Part shown: positions 18,051-27,133 of the stretch, in pieces
How positions within the stretch are numbered: the stretch's first letter is position 1
How the letters are laid out: each line of letters starts with the position of its first letter
Assembly (NCBI GenBank): GCA_016932575.1
Contig: JAFGCO010000033.1
Location: 1 to 58,531, forward strand
Direction of reading: 5' to 3'
Length of the DNA: 58,531 nt
From: a bacterium
Lineage (GTDB): Bacteria; Zhuqueibacterota; QNDG01; JAFGCO01
Program-made: the position numbers and the translations under genes
Notes under the pieces: model-generated
What the model saw: the letters and a program-made list of their open reading frames with translations, nothing else
Database searches by the model: none
What the model was told of the DNA's origin: nothing

Positions 18051-18555
18051 AGGAAAGCTTCAATCCGGACATTCTGGTTACTGCTGTGCTGATTTTTTTA
18101 TTGATTTTCTCCGGGATTCTTCTTAAACTTCGATGAAAATTTTTCCACAAGATATTGACGACTTTGATTCCGCATTGTAATCTTATATAGTGGATATCGG
18201 CCTGGCTGAGATTTATTACGCGAACTGAGATCGAAACTGCCTCCATTCAGTGAAGGGAACAAGGCGGGGCTTTGGTCTTTGTTGAAGTTAATTGCGAAGC
18301 AATTGAATAACTGCCCACAAAAAACATTGCAGAACACTTTTTGAACCGGTGCAGCAAAAGACAGGATGATCAAAAGAATTGATTAATAAAAGTCATTTCC
18401 ATGAATCACTAAAAGAGATGAGGATTATCAAATGATCATTTTAAGGAACGGTATTAAAAATAAGGGGGATCCGTCAGCCTTCCGATTGATGAAAATGAAA
18501 TTCTGGCTGGTGATAATTTTACTGACAAGTGAACTCTAATTGAAAGGAACATATC
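18051..18555. other. 505-base gap with repeat C copy and a recurring AT-rich motif
   Basis: 18086-18130 contains TTTTTTATTGATTTTCT and then TTCTTCTTAAACTT, a motif that recurs at 44851-44893 and 54748-54790. 18244-18306 is the second copy of repeat C. A 33-codon frame at 18035-18136 overlaps the end of the previous gene and would encode a single hydrophobic helix, but most of its hydrophobicity comes from the recurring T-rich motif, so it is not annotated as a gene. The rest shows no gene. Confidence 0.5.
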
Positions 18556-19140
18556 ATGGGTAAAAAACTATCGGTTTTAATGATTGTCGTTTTGATCGTA
18601 ACCGGCTCATTATTCGCTCAGTTTAAAGTGGGTGATACCGAGTTAACTTTACTGGGAACGGTCACTCATCTTACTGCCGATGAAGATTATTGGACTTATT
18701 ACAGCTATACGATAATATCATTAACAGCCGGTTTTGGGCATTTTATCTCTCCCAACGTTCAGCTGGGGATTCAACCCACATGGAATTTTGAGTATCGTAA
18801 ATACAAGGATACAGATTATTCTTCCTATGATTTCTCTGAAAAAGAAAAATCAGACTCGGATGGCATCCTGGGTGTCTGCCTGTTTACCAACTTTAATATA
18901 GTCTCTGGATCTGAAGCAGTGCCTTATTTGTCTATTCAATACCAAATCTCGAATATTGCTCCTGAAGGCGGTGCTACTATCGGGGATGTCTCTGCATTAA
19001 ATATAGGCGGCGGATTACGTTATTTCCTCGTTGAAAAAGCCGCAATAAATTCAACATTGCTTTATTCTTTGCCATTAAAAGACGCAAAATATAAGTATAA
19101 GTCATTATCACTTTTGCTGGGTTTGTCAATCATCATATAA
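18556..19140 (+). CDS. Small outer-membrane beta-barrel protein
   Basis: A 194-residue protein with a signal peptide ending SLFAQ. The remainder alternates hydrophobic and polar residues in aromatic-capped strands: IISLTAGFGHFISPNVQLGIQPTW, VPYLSIQYQIS, LNIGGGLRYFL. It ends in SLSLLLGLSIII, a hydrophobic last strand suited to BAM-mediated insertion. The size fits an eight-stranded OmpA/OmpW-like barrel. The ribosome site is AAAGGAAC. No specific ligand can be inferred. Confidence 0.8.
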   Translation: MGKKLSVLMIVVLIVTGSLFAQFKVGDTELTLLGTVTHLTADEDYWTYYSYTIISLTAGFGHFISPNVQLGIQPTWNFEYRKYKDTDYSSYDFSEKEKSDSDGILGVCLFTNFNIVSGSEAVPYLSIQYQISNIAPEGGATIGDVSALNIGGGLRYFLVEKAAINSTLLYSLPLKDAKYKYKSLSLLLGLSIII

Positions 19141-19338
19141 ATTGATTTTACGCAGTCAGAATATCATGCCTTGCCTGCTGAACCTTGCGGGGGTCGTTGA
19201 CCTTCGCAAGGTCAGAAGGTTACCTATGAACTTCTTAACCGGTTGCTGATACCGCTCCGCCGGATAAACGGGCTGTTGAATCCGAATTAACCTATCACTT
19301 TTATTAAACTGTGATTGTCATAATGAAAGGAGAGCCTC

Positions 19339-19725
19339 ATGTTAAAGGCCTGTGATGTGATGAACAGAAATGTTGTTACCATCAGCCCTGATCAATCCCT
19401 GCTGGAGGCCATGAAGCTTCTTGTGTGCAAGGAAATCAGCGGATTGCCTGTCGTGAATTCAGAAGATCAATTGATCGGCATTGTGACAGAGAAGGATATT
19501 CTTAATTTTGTTTTCAGCGGAAATTTGAAAAATACGAAAGTGAAAGAGGTGATGACCTGCGATGTCAAAAGCTTTCCACCTGATGAAAAGGCAGAATACG
19601 TCGCACTGGTAATTGGAGAAAACAAGTTCCGCAGGGTTCCGATTGTTGAAGCTGACAAGGTTGTGGGCATTGTTTCAAGAAGAGATATACTCCGTGTGGT
19701 GCTTGATATACATTGTAAGAAATGA
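19339..19725 (+). CDS. CBS-domain pair protein
   Basis: A 128-residue cytoplasmic protein made of two CBS motifs. The first covers about residues 5-60 (VMNRNVVTISPDQSLLEAMKL, GIVTEKDIL) and the second about 67-122 (VMTCDVKSFPPDEKAEYVAL, GIVSRRDILRV). CBS pairs form a Bateman module that binds adenosyl ligands such as AMP, ATP or SAM. There is no attached enzyme or channel domain, so it is a stand-alone sensor whose partner is not evident from the neighbours. The ribosome site is AAAGGAG. Confidence 0.93.
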   Translation: MLKACDVMNRNVVTISPDQSLLEAMKLLVCKEISGLPVVNSEDQLIGIVTEKDILNFVFSGNLKNTKVKEVMTCDVKSFPPDEKAEYVALVIGENKFRRVPIVEADKVVGIVSRRDILRVVLDIHCKK

Positions 19726-19775
19726 GCAGTGAATGATTTGAGCTGGTTTTTAAAGCTTCTTTATTATCAGCCCAA

Positions 19776-19796
19776 ACCACAACCTCGGATTGTGGT
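19776..19796 (+). terminator. Hairpin after the CBS-domain gene
   Basis: Perfect 7-bp stem ACCACAA/TTGTGGT with a 7-base loop, about 50 bases after the CBS stop codon. It lacks a clear T-run on the 3' side, so termination function is only suggested by position. Confidence 0.35.
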
Positions 19797-19834
19797 ATGA
19801 TTAAGAGTTAACCTGTTTGAAGCATTGTTAAATT

Positions 19835-20183
19835 GATATTAATATAGGATCCCACTTTCTTTTCAAAAAGAAAGTGGGAAAGAAAACGCCTGGCTGTCGA
19901 AAAACTTCCTAAAATCCGATTTCGTTCACTGAAGGACTGAAACTCCCCCATGAGATAGCAAGGCTTATCTCACGGGGTCAAACATCAGTCCTTCCGGGCG
20001 TTCACTCAATTCGAATTTTTTAACGGAGATTTTTCGAATGCCAGGAAGCCCATCCCCGCCAAATAGAATGGCGGGCAGGCCTACCAAGAAGAAAAAGAGA
20101 TGAACTGGAAGGATGATTTTTAAAACATTACACCGTTTAGGACAATGGTTTCAAGCCACCGCCTCAGGTGGTGGTCGTTGACT
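19835..20183 (+). repeat. Long palindromic repeat A, copy 2 (349 bp)
   Basis: Same order of parts as 14641-14987, starting GATATTAATATA and ending GTTGACT. The first hairpin is perfect here (CCCACTTTCTTTT with its exact complement, 2-base loop, 19851-19878). The large inverted repeat (19931-19994) is partly decayed, with GACTGAAACTCCCCCATGAG on one side and CTCACGGGGTCAAACATCAG on the other. The GGCGGGCAGGCCTACC region and the CCACCGCC/GGTGGTGG hairpin are retained. Two copies of nearly equal length and the same ends point to a defined element. The rest of this gap up to 20318 shows only a strong ribosome site. Confidence 0.8.
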
Positions 20184-20318
20184 GAATATCACTCAGTTCC
20201 TTCCAGTATCGGGGATGGATGACCATCGTAATCAGAAAGATGAACAATTTTTTAAAAGACATAAGATATAAAGAAGGAAATATTATTTTAGCTGAATCCC
20301 TAAAGGAGGTTATTCAGA

Positions 20319-22448
20319 GTGCTTAATAATTTAAAAGTTCTGATCACTTTTAATGTGATTGTGCTGAACATTATCAGTCATCCGCGATTTGCAGTCTGTG
20401 CCTTTTCCGGGATTATTCAGGAGAATATTGTTGTCAATGGTGAATTCGATCACGGACTCGATTGGTGGAGGGCGGAGGATTTCTCAGAGAATGCAGCGAT
20501 GTCGGTCACTGTTGATTCGACTTCACAACTATCCGGAAAATATTCTGTCAAAATCGTTGTGAGTCAGCCCAGCGGGACTGACTGGCACATACAACTGCGT
20601 CAGTTTTTCAATGCTGTTGAAGGGAATGTCTATTATGTCACTTTTAAGGCAAAGGCTTCCAAACCTGTATCTATGATGTGCATGCTGCAGAAAGTGGCGA
20701 GTCCTTATACTGCGATAGGTTATTCAAGATTTGATCTGATGACGACTGCACAAACATATACATACAGCGGAACCGGACCAGAGAATTTCGAAACAGCCAT
20801 CGCGTTTTTCTTTGGCGATATGGATGCGGGTACGACAATATGGATCGATGCCATCCAAATAACCGAAATCGCAGGCGAGAATCTCAGCGTTGAAGTTGTT
20901 GCGGACATGGCCGATAAACTGGGGCTTGCCGAACAATGCGGATCGGGCACTTTATTCGGATTCAGCGGAACCCAGCCGGATGACGAGTGGGTATTACCGA
21001 TCAAATTAAAAACTTACCGAACCCTGGAAAAAAACTGGTCTATATTTAAATCAGGGCTTTATGAACGACTCGAGAGCCTGGAAGTGCGCCATATTCAGGT
21101 TTTACTTATGGGGCAAAACGTTCTGCAAGGAGATGACTGGTTTGATGAAAGAAATAAACCGGGACTCGACGGAAACTGGGACACGTGGATGAATAATCTG
21201 AAATCAGTGGTTCAAAGAATCACTGAACATGACTTTAAAAACATCGAATATGAAATCTGGAATGAACCGGATTATCCTTCTTTCTGGCCATGGACCCAAG
21301 AACATTTTTTTGAGACCTGGAGAATCGGCTTTGAAGCTGTTCGGGAACAAGATCCATGTTCTGTGATTATCGGCCCAAGTCTTTCATGTTTTGATTTTGC
21401 ATGGCTGACCTCTTTTCTCAGTTATTGCAAAAATAACGATTGCCTTCCGGATATCCTGAACTGGCATGAACTCAGAGATCCTGACGGCGATAAAATCCCG
21501 ATGCATGCCGGTCAAATACGCCAGTGGATGACGGATAACGGTATTGTCATTGATCGGTTATCCAATGGAGAAATACTCCCTGTAAACAGACAGTTTGTCC
21601 CTGGAACCGTGGTCAGTTATATGGCGAATATTGAAAGAGCGGGAATTGAAAGCGCGGCTCACAGCTGCTGGGACGACTGCGCGCCTTTATGCATCAGTAA
21701 CTGCTGGAACAACAGTATCAACGGATTGTTGAGCCATGATCTCCAGAACGCCCGTTCTTGCTGGTGGGCGTTTAAAGGGTATGCCGATATTACCGGCCAG
21801 CTTGTACAGGTCACGCCGGAACCGAGGATCAATATTGATGCTGTCGCCGGTTATGATGACAATCAGGAGACCATCAACATTCTTTTGGGTAATCACAGCA
21901 TGGATGTATCATCGACTGTATTACTGAATCTGATCAATCTGGACAGCATTGATTTTCTTGCAAACAAAGAACGGTTATATATCCGGGCAGAACGCATTAC
22001 AAATACCGAAACAGCGCCCCTTGAAAAACCCGAAATTATTCTTGATGAAGGCATTTTTATTCAGGATGGACAATTATCAACGTCTTTAAAATTAGAAAAG
22101 GGGGATGCCTGTGTGTTAAGGCTGACGACCTCTTTGACACAGGCTCCAGATGCTCCTGCATCTGCTTTTTATTCAAACAGGCTTTTCCAAAATTATCCCA
22201 ATCCCTTCAATCCTGTTACCCATATCGAATATACGCTTGAAAAGCCAGGCGATGTCACTCTGAAAATATTCAATTCAAACGGCCAGTTCGTTAAATTATT
22301 GATTGAGGAAAGGCAGGCTGCCGGACACTATCATTTACAATGGGATGGCACTGATTTTAACAGACAGAAGGCGGCCTCAGGCTTGTATTTTTATCAATTA
22401 AACATTAATAATAACATCTCGACACAACGTGCCCTGTTATTGAAATAG
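20319..22448 (+). CDS. Secreted clan GH-A glycoside hydrolase with CBM-like and T9SS domains
   Basis: A 709-residue exported protein starting at GTG behind AAAGGAGG. Residues 1-32 form a signal peptide. Residues 35-190 resemble a CBM4/9 jelly roll (NIVVNGEFDHGLDWW ... TIWIDAIQI). A TIM-barrel glycosidase follows: YEIWNEPDYPSFW places the probable acid/base at E316. A likely nucleophile is E418 in SNGEILP, because the following VPGTVVSYMANIERAGI matches the block after the nucleophile in GH39-like enzymes. A beta domain covers about 500-610. The sorting domain starts at NYPNPFNP (about 625) and ends QRALLLK. The substrate cannot be read; GH39 relatives include xylosidases and iduronidases. Together with the pectate-lyase-like protein and the esterase it suggests extracellular polysaccharide breakdown. 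Confidence 0.75.
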   Translation: MLNNLKVLITFNVIVLNIISHPRFAVCAFSGIIQENIVVNGEFDHGLDWWRAEDFSENAAMSVTVDSTSQLSGKYSVKIVVSQPSGTDWHIQLRQFFNAVEGNVYYVTFKAKASKPVSMMCMLQKVASPYTAIGYSRFDLMTTAQTYTYSGTGPENFETAIAFFFGDMDAGTTIWIDAIQITEIAGENLSVEVVADMADKLGLAEQCGSGTLFGFSGTQPDDEWVLPIKLKTYRTLEKNWSIFKSGLYERLESLEVRHIQVLLMGQNVLQGDDWFDERNKPGLDGNWDTWMNNLKSVVQRITEHDFKNIEYEIWNEPDYPSFWPWTQEHFFETWRIGFEAVREQDPCSVIIGPSLSCFDFAWLTSFLSYCKNNDCLPDILNWHELRDPDGDKIPMHAGQIRQWMTDNGIVIDRLSNGEILPVNRQFVPGTVVSYMANIERAGIESAAHSCWDDCAPLCISNCWNNSINGLLSHDLQNARSCWWAFKGYADITGQLVQVTPEPRINIDAVAGYDDNQETINILLGNHSMDVSSTVLLNLINLDSIDFLANKERLYIRAERITNTETAPLEKPEIILDEGIFIQDGQLSTSLKLEKGDACVLRLTTSLTQAPDAPASAFYSNRLFQNYPNPFNPVTHIEYTLEKPGDVTLKIFNSNGQFVKLLIEERQAAGHYHLQWDGTDFNRQKAASGLYFYQLNINNNISTQRALLLK

Positions 22449-22690
22449 AAAACGCCATAGCATACTCTGATCATTCAGGGGATGGGCGAATCCGGGATTT
22501 ATTCAGATTGTCCGGGGGGTCCAACTCCGGACAGATAAATACAAAAGGCTCTGCTCACTGAAATCATAATACAAGAGAACAGAGTTAGAGTAAATCATTA
22601 CGGGTATGTGACAGCATTTCAATCTGTCTGAATGTTGCCGGTATTTGACTGGTGAAAGCACTCCAATGTCATTCATGGAGGAAGCAGATC

Positions 22691-24859
22691 ATGAAAACAG
22701 CTATCGCGATTCTTAATATTGCCATCCTTGTTTTTTTATTCAATTGTCATGATAAATCCACAGAACCGGGAGAAGGTACAACAGAGGATATCCTGACAGT
22801 GACAATGGATTCTAAAGGGGGTGAATTTACTTATGATGATTTATCATTGGTTGTGCCTGAAAATACTTTTAAATCTCAGTGTGATTTGCGTGTCACCCGG
22901 ATTTCCAACCCAGAGTTTTTTGCGGAATACACTGTAACTAAAACCTATAAAGTTGAGGGTATACCAGAAAATATATTCAAACCCATTCAGTTTATAATGA
23001 AGTACAACGGCTCACTGACAGAAGAAACTTATATGGTAGTCGGACAAGAATATTCTCTTGAGAATCCGGAGCTTCCGGATACACTTTTCATTTTTACCCC
23101 GTGTTCTGATTCTTCAGGTTATTTATTTTGTGAGTGGCCTCCGTCAGAACAGGAATTGTTATCCGTGCGCATGAACAACCCCTCTTTTTACAAAAAATGC
23201 GCTGATATAAGAGCGTTTATGTTGATTGCGGGGATCGCCGATTATACCACCCTGTCGAGCAGTATAGGGCATTTTAGAATCCAGTGCCCGCGTTATTTGA
23301 AAGGAACGATCGATCCTGTTCTGGGCAACACTCTTGAGGAGGTTTATGCTATATTTCATCATATGGGATTCCAATACGTCACTGTGCTTCCTACGTTGCA
23401 GGAGATTGACCTTGTAAAAGTGCAGATTATTCCGAACATGCCGTATAGATATGTTGACTATACGGAATACAGCCATTCATATTGCTGGGAGCTGTCAGGC
23501 GAGTGGGAATTTCTCATGTTCTTTTATGAGGAATACCTGACTTCCGACTATTTTTCGAAAATACGATTAGCTGCCGGAAGATCTTTTTTCAAACTGGTGC
23601 TGGAAGGCAATACGAACACTGACCGGTACAAAGAATCATTCTGGTTTCGGCATGCGTGTATATCCTGGTGCGAAGAACTGTTTACAGACGAAACCGGCCA
23701 TTACCCCATTGAAATCAGCGGATATGAGACAGAGCCTCTGGATGGGCTGAAACCGGCCGATTATACGGCCGGATACGGACAATCGGCCGTTGTGAAGTAT
23801 CTGGTGGACCGGTACCAGAAAGATGAATCCAAACATCTTCTGGCAAAAATATATGAGCAAATCAGGCAGGGGACAGATCCTGTGACAGCGATACTGGATG
23901 TGATTCCCGATCCGGTTTCTCAATGGTGGACCGACTTTTTAAAAGAATATATAAGCGGGAATATTTATCCTGTAAGCAGTCATAAATTTGTATCGCATGT
24001 TTCAGGTGCAGAGGATATACAAATTGCAACAGGCGAGATTATATTATCCGGAAGCTACAGAGATCTCTCTGCCAGACTTTATCGTGTGAATTTGAGTCAT
24101 CTTCAAAATATGAATGATGTCAAGATCGAATTTGAGGTCATACCGCAGGAAGCCAATGTTGAGGATGTGACTGTACTCCTGTTCATGATCAGTGATCATA
24201 CACTCACTTTTATCGATCAGGGAGGTCATCTCATTCTTGAGAATGTGAAGGCATTGACTGATTATGAAAATGATCTTATGGCTGTGGTGGTTAACAGCCA
24301 TTATCAGTCTCCCGGGTATGATCATCAAACAAATATTGATTTACGGCTAAACGCATGGAGTCCGCCACCCGATGAGGCAGCCTGTCAGATAGAACTGGCT
24401 TCTCTTTCAGGAGACAAGTATTACACGGACGGCACCATGAATGTTGAAATTTTCGGACTGGATATACGTTCAGGCGTGCAATTGCAGGGTGATGATACAT
24501 ACACCGGTGAATGGCAGGAGCAATTGTCCTCCGGAATTTCAAGGGGCATGATCAAACTGCAGTTTAATCCCGGTTCAGAACGTAAAGAAATGACGTATCT
24601 GGAAGCCTGGGAAGAGCGTGAGACCGCGAATGGTGATATCATTTACGAGGAAATCATATGCAATGAAGACGCCTTGCAGGCGTATGATGTGGATCCGTCC
24701 TATTGGTTATATTATATCACCCATGAAAATGTCTGTGATTATCTTTCAAAGGTGGAATGCCGTTACCAGGGGGAATCATCGGGATTTTCGGTCAATCAGT
24801 ATTCATGCACGAACAACAGTCATTTTTCTGTGCGATTGAGGTTTCAGGATGGAAATTGA
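22691..24859 (+). CDS. Large lipoprotein with a possible degenerate peptidase domain
   Basis: A 722-residue protein. ATG 22691 is chosen because GGAGG lies 8 bases upstream and a lipoprotein signal follows (ILVFLFNCHDKSTEPGE, lipid-modified Cys after FN). Residues 35-170 are a beta-rich region starting with ILTVTMDSKGGEFTYDD. Residues 190-440 look helical. FWFRHACISWCEELFTDE sits where gluzincin peptidases have HExxH but lacks that motif, and GYGQSAVVKYLVDRYQ resembles the helix that follows it in such enzymes. The C-terminal 250 residues are beta-rich. No family can be named. FCB genomes carry many such surface lipoproteins. Confidence 0.65.
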   Translation: MKTAIAILNIAILVFLFNCHDKSTEPGEGTTEDILTVTMDSKGGEFTYDDLSLVVPENTFKSQCDLRVTRISNPEFFAEYTVTKTYKVEGIPENIFKPIQFIMKYNGSLTEETYMVVGQEYSLENPELPDTLFIFTPCSDSSGYLFCEWPPSEQELLSVRMNNPSFYKKCADIRAFMLIAGIADYTTLSSSIGHFRIQCPRYLKGTIDPVLGNTLEEVYAIFHHMGFQYVTVLPTLQEIDLVKVQIIPNMPYRYVDYTEYSHSYCWELSGEWEFLMFFYEEYLTSDYFSKIRLAAGRSFFKLVLEGNTNTDRYKESFWFRHACISWCEELFTDETGHYPIEISGYETEPLDGLKPADYTAGYGQSAVVKYLVDRYQKDESKHLLAKIYEQIRQGTDPVTAILDVIPDPVSQWWTDFLKEYISGNIYPVSSHKFVSHVSGAEDIQIATGEIILSGSYRDLSARLYRVNLSHLQNMNDVKIEFEVIPQEANVEDVTVLLFMISDHTLTFIDQGGHLILENVKALTDYENDLMAVVVNSHYQSPGYDHQTNIDLRLNAWSPPPDEAACQIELASLSGDKYYTDGTMNVEIFGLDIRSGVQLQGDDTYTGEWQEQLSSGISRGMIKLQFNPGSERKEMTYLEAWEERETANGDIIYEEIICNEDALQAYDVDPSYWLYYITHENVCDYLSKVECRYQGESSGFSVNQYSCTNNSHFSVRLRFQDGN

Positions 24860-25077
24860 AAGATACCGTTTACAATGGTTTTTCGACAGTCTCATCAATC
24901 GCATGAATGCGGATCCATGACTGCGGGTTCGTTTTATATTTTGATTTTATATTTAAAATCATACGGTCAACATCCGGCTCGCGGCCGGCGATTTCGATCA
25001 AAAACCACAAGTCAGGGCTGATTTTCAGTGTTCAATCCATACAGACATCGTTCCATGAAAATTAAAGGAGAGAAAAA

Positions 25078-26100
25078 ATGAAAACGCTTGCGATTTTTAT
25101 TCTGTGTGTGATGGTCCTGCTGGCTGCATGTGATAAGAAATCAACCTCGGAACCCGATAACACAAATGGTTCGGAATACAACGTCGATCCGGATTTCGTC
25201 GTCAATATCTACCAGCCGGATTCTGTGTGTGAAGGCACGACACTGCTGACAGACAAACACACAGGAAGCCCCCGCCTGATCGAGGTGAACACGCATGGCG
25301 AGATCGTCTGGGAATATGTACCCCCGGAGGAGGAGGTGAATGTCGGGGCTGAAGTTGAATTGCTGCCGAATGGGCATATTTTATTCACCATGACTCAAAG
25401 CGGTATCTATGAGGATAATCGCAGCGGCAAAACCGTATGGTCACATGAAGATCCCAAGGTCAGCCATGATGCGGACCGGTTGGAAAATGGAAACACCCTG
25501 TATGTATTCGGAGCCAATGACCAGAAATCCGATGCCCAGGTGAAAGAGGTAAATTCTGACGGGGAACTTGTGTGGGCCTGGTACGCAAAAGATCATTTCG
25601 ATTACTCCCCCTATAATGAGATTTATAACGGCGGCTGGACCCATGTCAATGCCGTCACCCGTATGGAAAACGGCCATACGCTGATCAGTATCCGGAATTT
25701 TAATATGCTCGTTGAAGTCGATGCGGGCGGAAATGTGACCAAAAAAATAGAGCAGTTGGCCTTTCACCCTCACGACCCGCTCATTCTTGATAACGGGAAT
25801 ATTTTGGTCATTTCTCAGGAACCACAGACCAATAATCAGCACAGAGCTATCGAGATTGACTATGACACTGAGGAAATCCTATGGGAGTATGGCTTCAGTG
25901 ATCCGTACGACTGGCCGACAAGAGACTGCAATTTACTGCCGAACGGAAACCTGCTTATCACCACCGCTTCCCGGATTGTCGAAGTCACGCGCAGCAAAGA
26001 AGTCGTTTGGGAATTTGGCCTGAAAGATCCCACTATACTGGGTGAATTGGTAAGTCACGCCAACCTGGGTTTTTACAAAGCGGAGAGAATCACGGATTAA
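25078..26100 (+). CDS. ASST-like beta-propeller lipoprotein
   Basis: A 340-residue lipoprotein: signal MKTLAIFILCVMVLLAAC with a canonical LAAC lipobox. The rest is a propeller of the arylsulfotransferase type: LIEVNTHGEIVWEYVPP, ADRLENGNTLYVFGAN, THVNAVTRMENGHTLISIRN, HPHDPLILDNGNILVIS, NLLPNGNLLITTASRIVEV. Histidines in THVNA and HPHDP are at positions where ASST enzymes carry catalytic or metal-site histidines. It is much shorter than the ASST-like protein at 5917 and has no sorting domain, so it would sit on the membrane instead of being released through T9SS. Sulfotransferase activity is unproven. Confidence 0.75.
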   Translation: MKTLAIFILCVMVLLAACDKKSTSEPDNTNGSEYNVDPDFVVNIYQPDSVCEGTTLLTDKHTGSPRLIEVNTHGEIVWEYVPPEEEVNVGAEVELLPNGHILFTMTQSGIYEDNRSGKTVWSHEDPKVSHDADRLENGNTLYVFGANDQKSDAQVKEVNSDGELVWAWYAKDHFDYSPYNEIYNGGWTHVNAVTRMENGHTLISIRNFNMLVEVDAGGNVTKKIEQLAFHPHDPLILDNGNILVISQEPQTNNQHRAIEIDYDTEEILWEYGFSDPYDWPTRDCNLLPNGNLLITTASRIVEVTRSKEVVWEFGLKDPTILGELVSHANLGFYKAERITD

Positions 26101-26111
26101 GGTCCGTGATT
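26088..26111 (+). terminator. Perfect hairpin spanning the stop codon
   Basis: AATCACGGA and TCCGTGATT form a perfect 9-bp stem around TTAAGG; the loop contains the TAA stop codon of the ASST-like lipoprotein gene. There is no downstream T-run, so it may act as an mRNA 3'-end stabiliser and not as an intrinsic terminator. Confidence 0.45.
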
Positions 26112-26556
26112 GAAATGGCCTGAAGAAAAACGGAATAAATTTTTTAAAAAGAAAGACAATGAACTCGGCTAGGGCGGGCTCTAGTACTTAATTATTCTAA
26201 ATGCACCAGGTTCAGTAACAGTTTATTTTATTGTAGAAAGAAAAAAAATAATAATTATTATGTCAACTTTTTTATAATCCTGCTTTCCCCGAATCGCTTT
26301 TCTATTTGGATATGCTTTCAAAAGAAAAATTCTCACTTTCCCCAAATCGCTTCGCTTCCGGGACATGCTTTCATAAGAAAGCAGGCAAAGTAACTTTCTG
26401 GCAGCGGAAAATCTGAAAATTTGAAAAAGTTCAGAAGATTAAAAAAAATAGTAAGAAATCTCCCAATGACAAAACCAATATAATAGGACCGGGGATACTG
26501 TGAAAAGAGCCCGGAGAAAAAACAGAGAAAGCATCTGGAGACGTCAAGGAGACAAT
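26112..26556. repeat. Gap with a tandem imperfect duplication and a repeat A fragment
   Basis: 26283-26387 contains two adjacent, imperfect ~53-bp units. Each starts CTTTCCCC(G/A)AATCGCTT, continues into a GG(A)ATATGCTTTCA-type core and ends in an AAGAAA stretch. Immediately after, GAAAGCAGGCAAAGTAACTT and GGCAGCGGAAAATCTGAAAA (to about 26425) align loosely with the left part of repeat A after its first hairpin, so this is probably a strongly decayed copy. No gene is seen. Confidence 0.45.
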
Positions 26557-26922
26557 ATGATGTACTATCTCACCACAAAAACACCTGAAGAATTAATCAA
26601 AGCCAGAAGATACATAAAAATCGGACTTGTTGGTATTATGGCTTGTATCATTGTCGTATTCATCAGCGGTTTTCCAATGAATTTGTGGACGCCGGACAGT
26701 TTTTTTAAAGCGGTTCTCATTTTAGGAATACTGTACTTTACAGGTGCCGTATTTAACGGACTGTCGATTATCCAGGAAGATCGTGAGGTCCGCAATCATA
26801 AAGGCGGGATCTCGGATCCCATCGTCAATCCGGCATCTTCCGACAGTAATTTCTGGGCCGGCTATGCCTGGATCGCGGCAATTATATTTTTATTGCGTTA
26901 TCTTTATCTGGCAGTTTCTTAA
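26557..26922 (+). CDS. Small membrane protein with three predicted helices
   Basis: A 121-residue protein. ATG 26557 is preferred because AAGGAG lies 5 bases upstream, although the frame is open further left. Hydrophobic segments are visible at about residues 23-43 (IGLVGIMACIIVVFISGF), 50-72 (FFKAVLILGILYFTGAVF) and 100-120 (AGYAWIAAIIFLLRYLYL). It is a conserved-looking inner-membrane protein of unknown function, standing alone between two longer gaps. Confidence 0.7.
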   Translation: MMYYLTTKTPEELIKARRYIKIGLVGIMACIIVVFISGFPMNLWTPDSFFKAVLILGILYFTGAVFNGLSIIQEDREVRNHKGGISDPIVNPASSDSNFWAGYAWIAAIIFLLRYLYLAVS

Positions 26923-27133
26923 ATGAAATTAAAATCAATTTCTTTTATTGTTGCATTTATTTCCTTTTTTTTCTAATGTATAAAAATATCAAGTTTTAAA
27001 ATGTTCTTGTCATCCAGGAGTGTTGTACCCGGAGTCATTAATGAGAGGGTTTTAATCAACGATGAACATCATTGTTATATATGATTGAAACGGAGAATCC
27101 CATTTATTAATATCATAAAAACAGGATGTCACA

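Noticed and set aside
18035..18136. 33-codon frame overlapping the end of the propeller gene and encoding one hydrophobic helix
   Set aside because: Most of the helix is encoded by a T-rich motif that recurs in two other intergenic sites, and no ribosome site precedes it.
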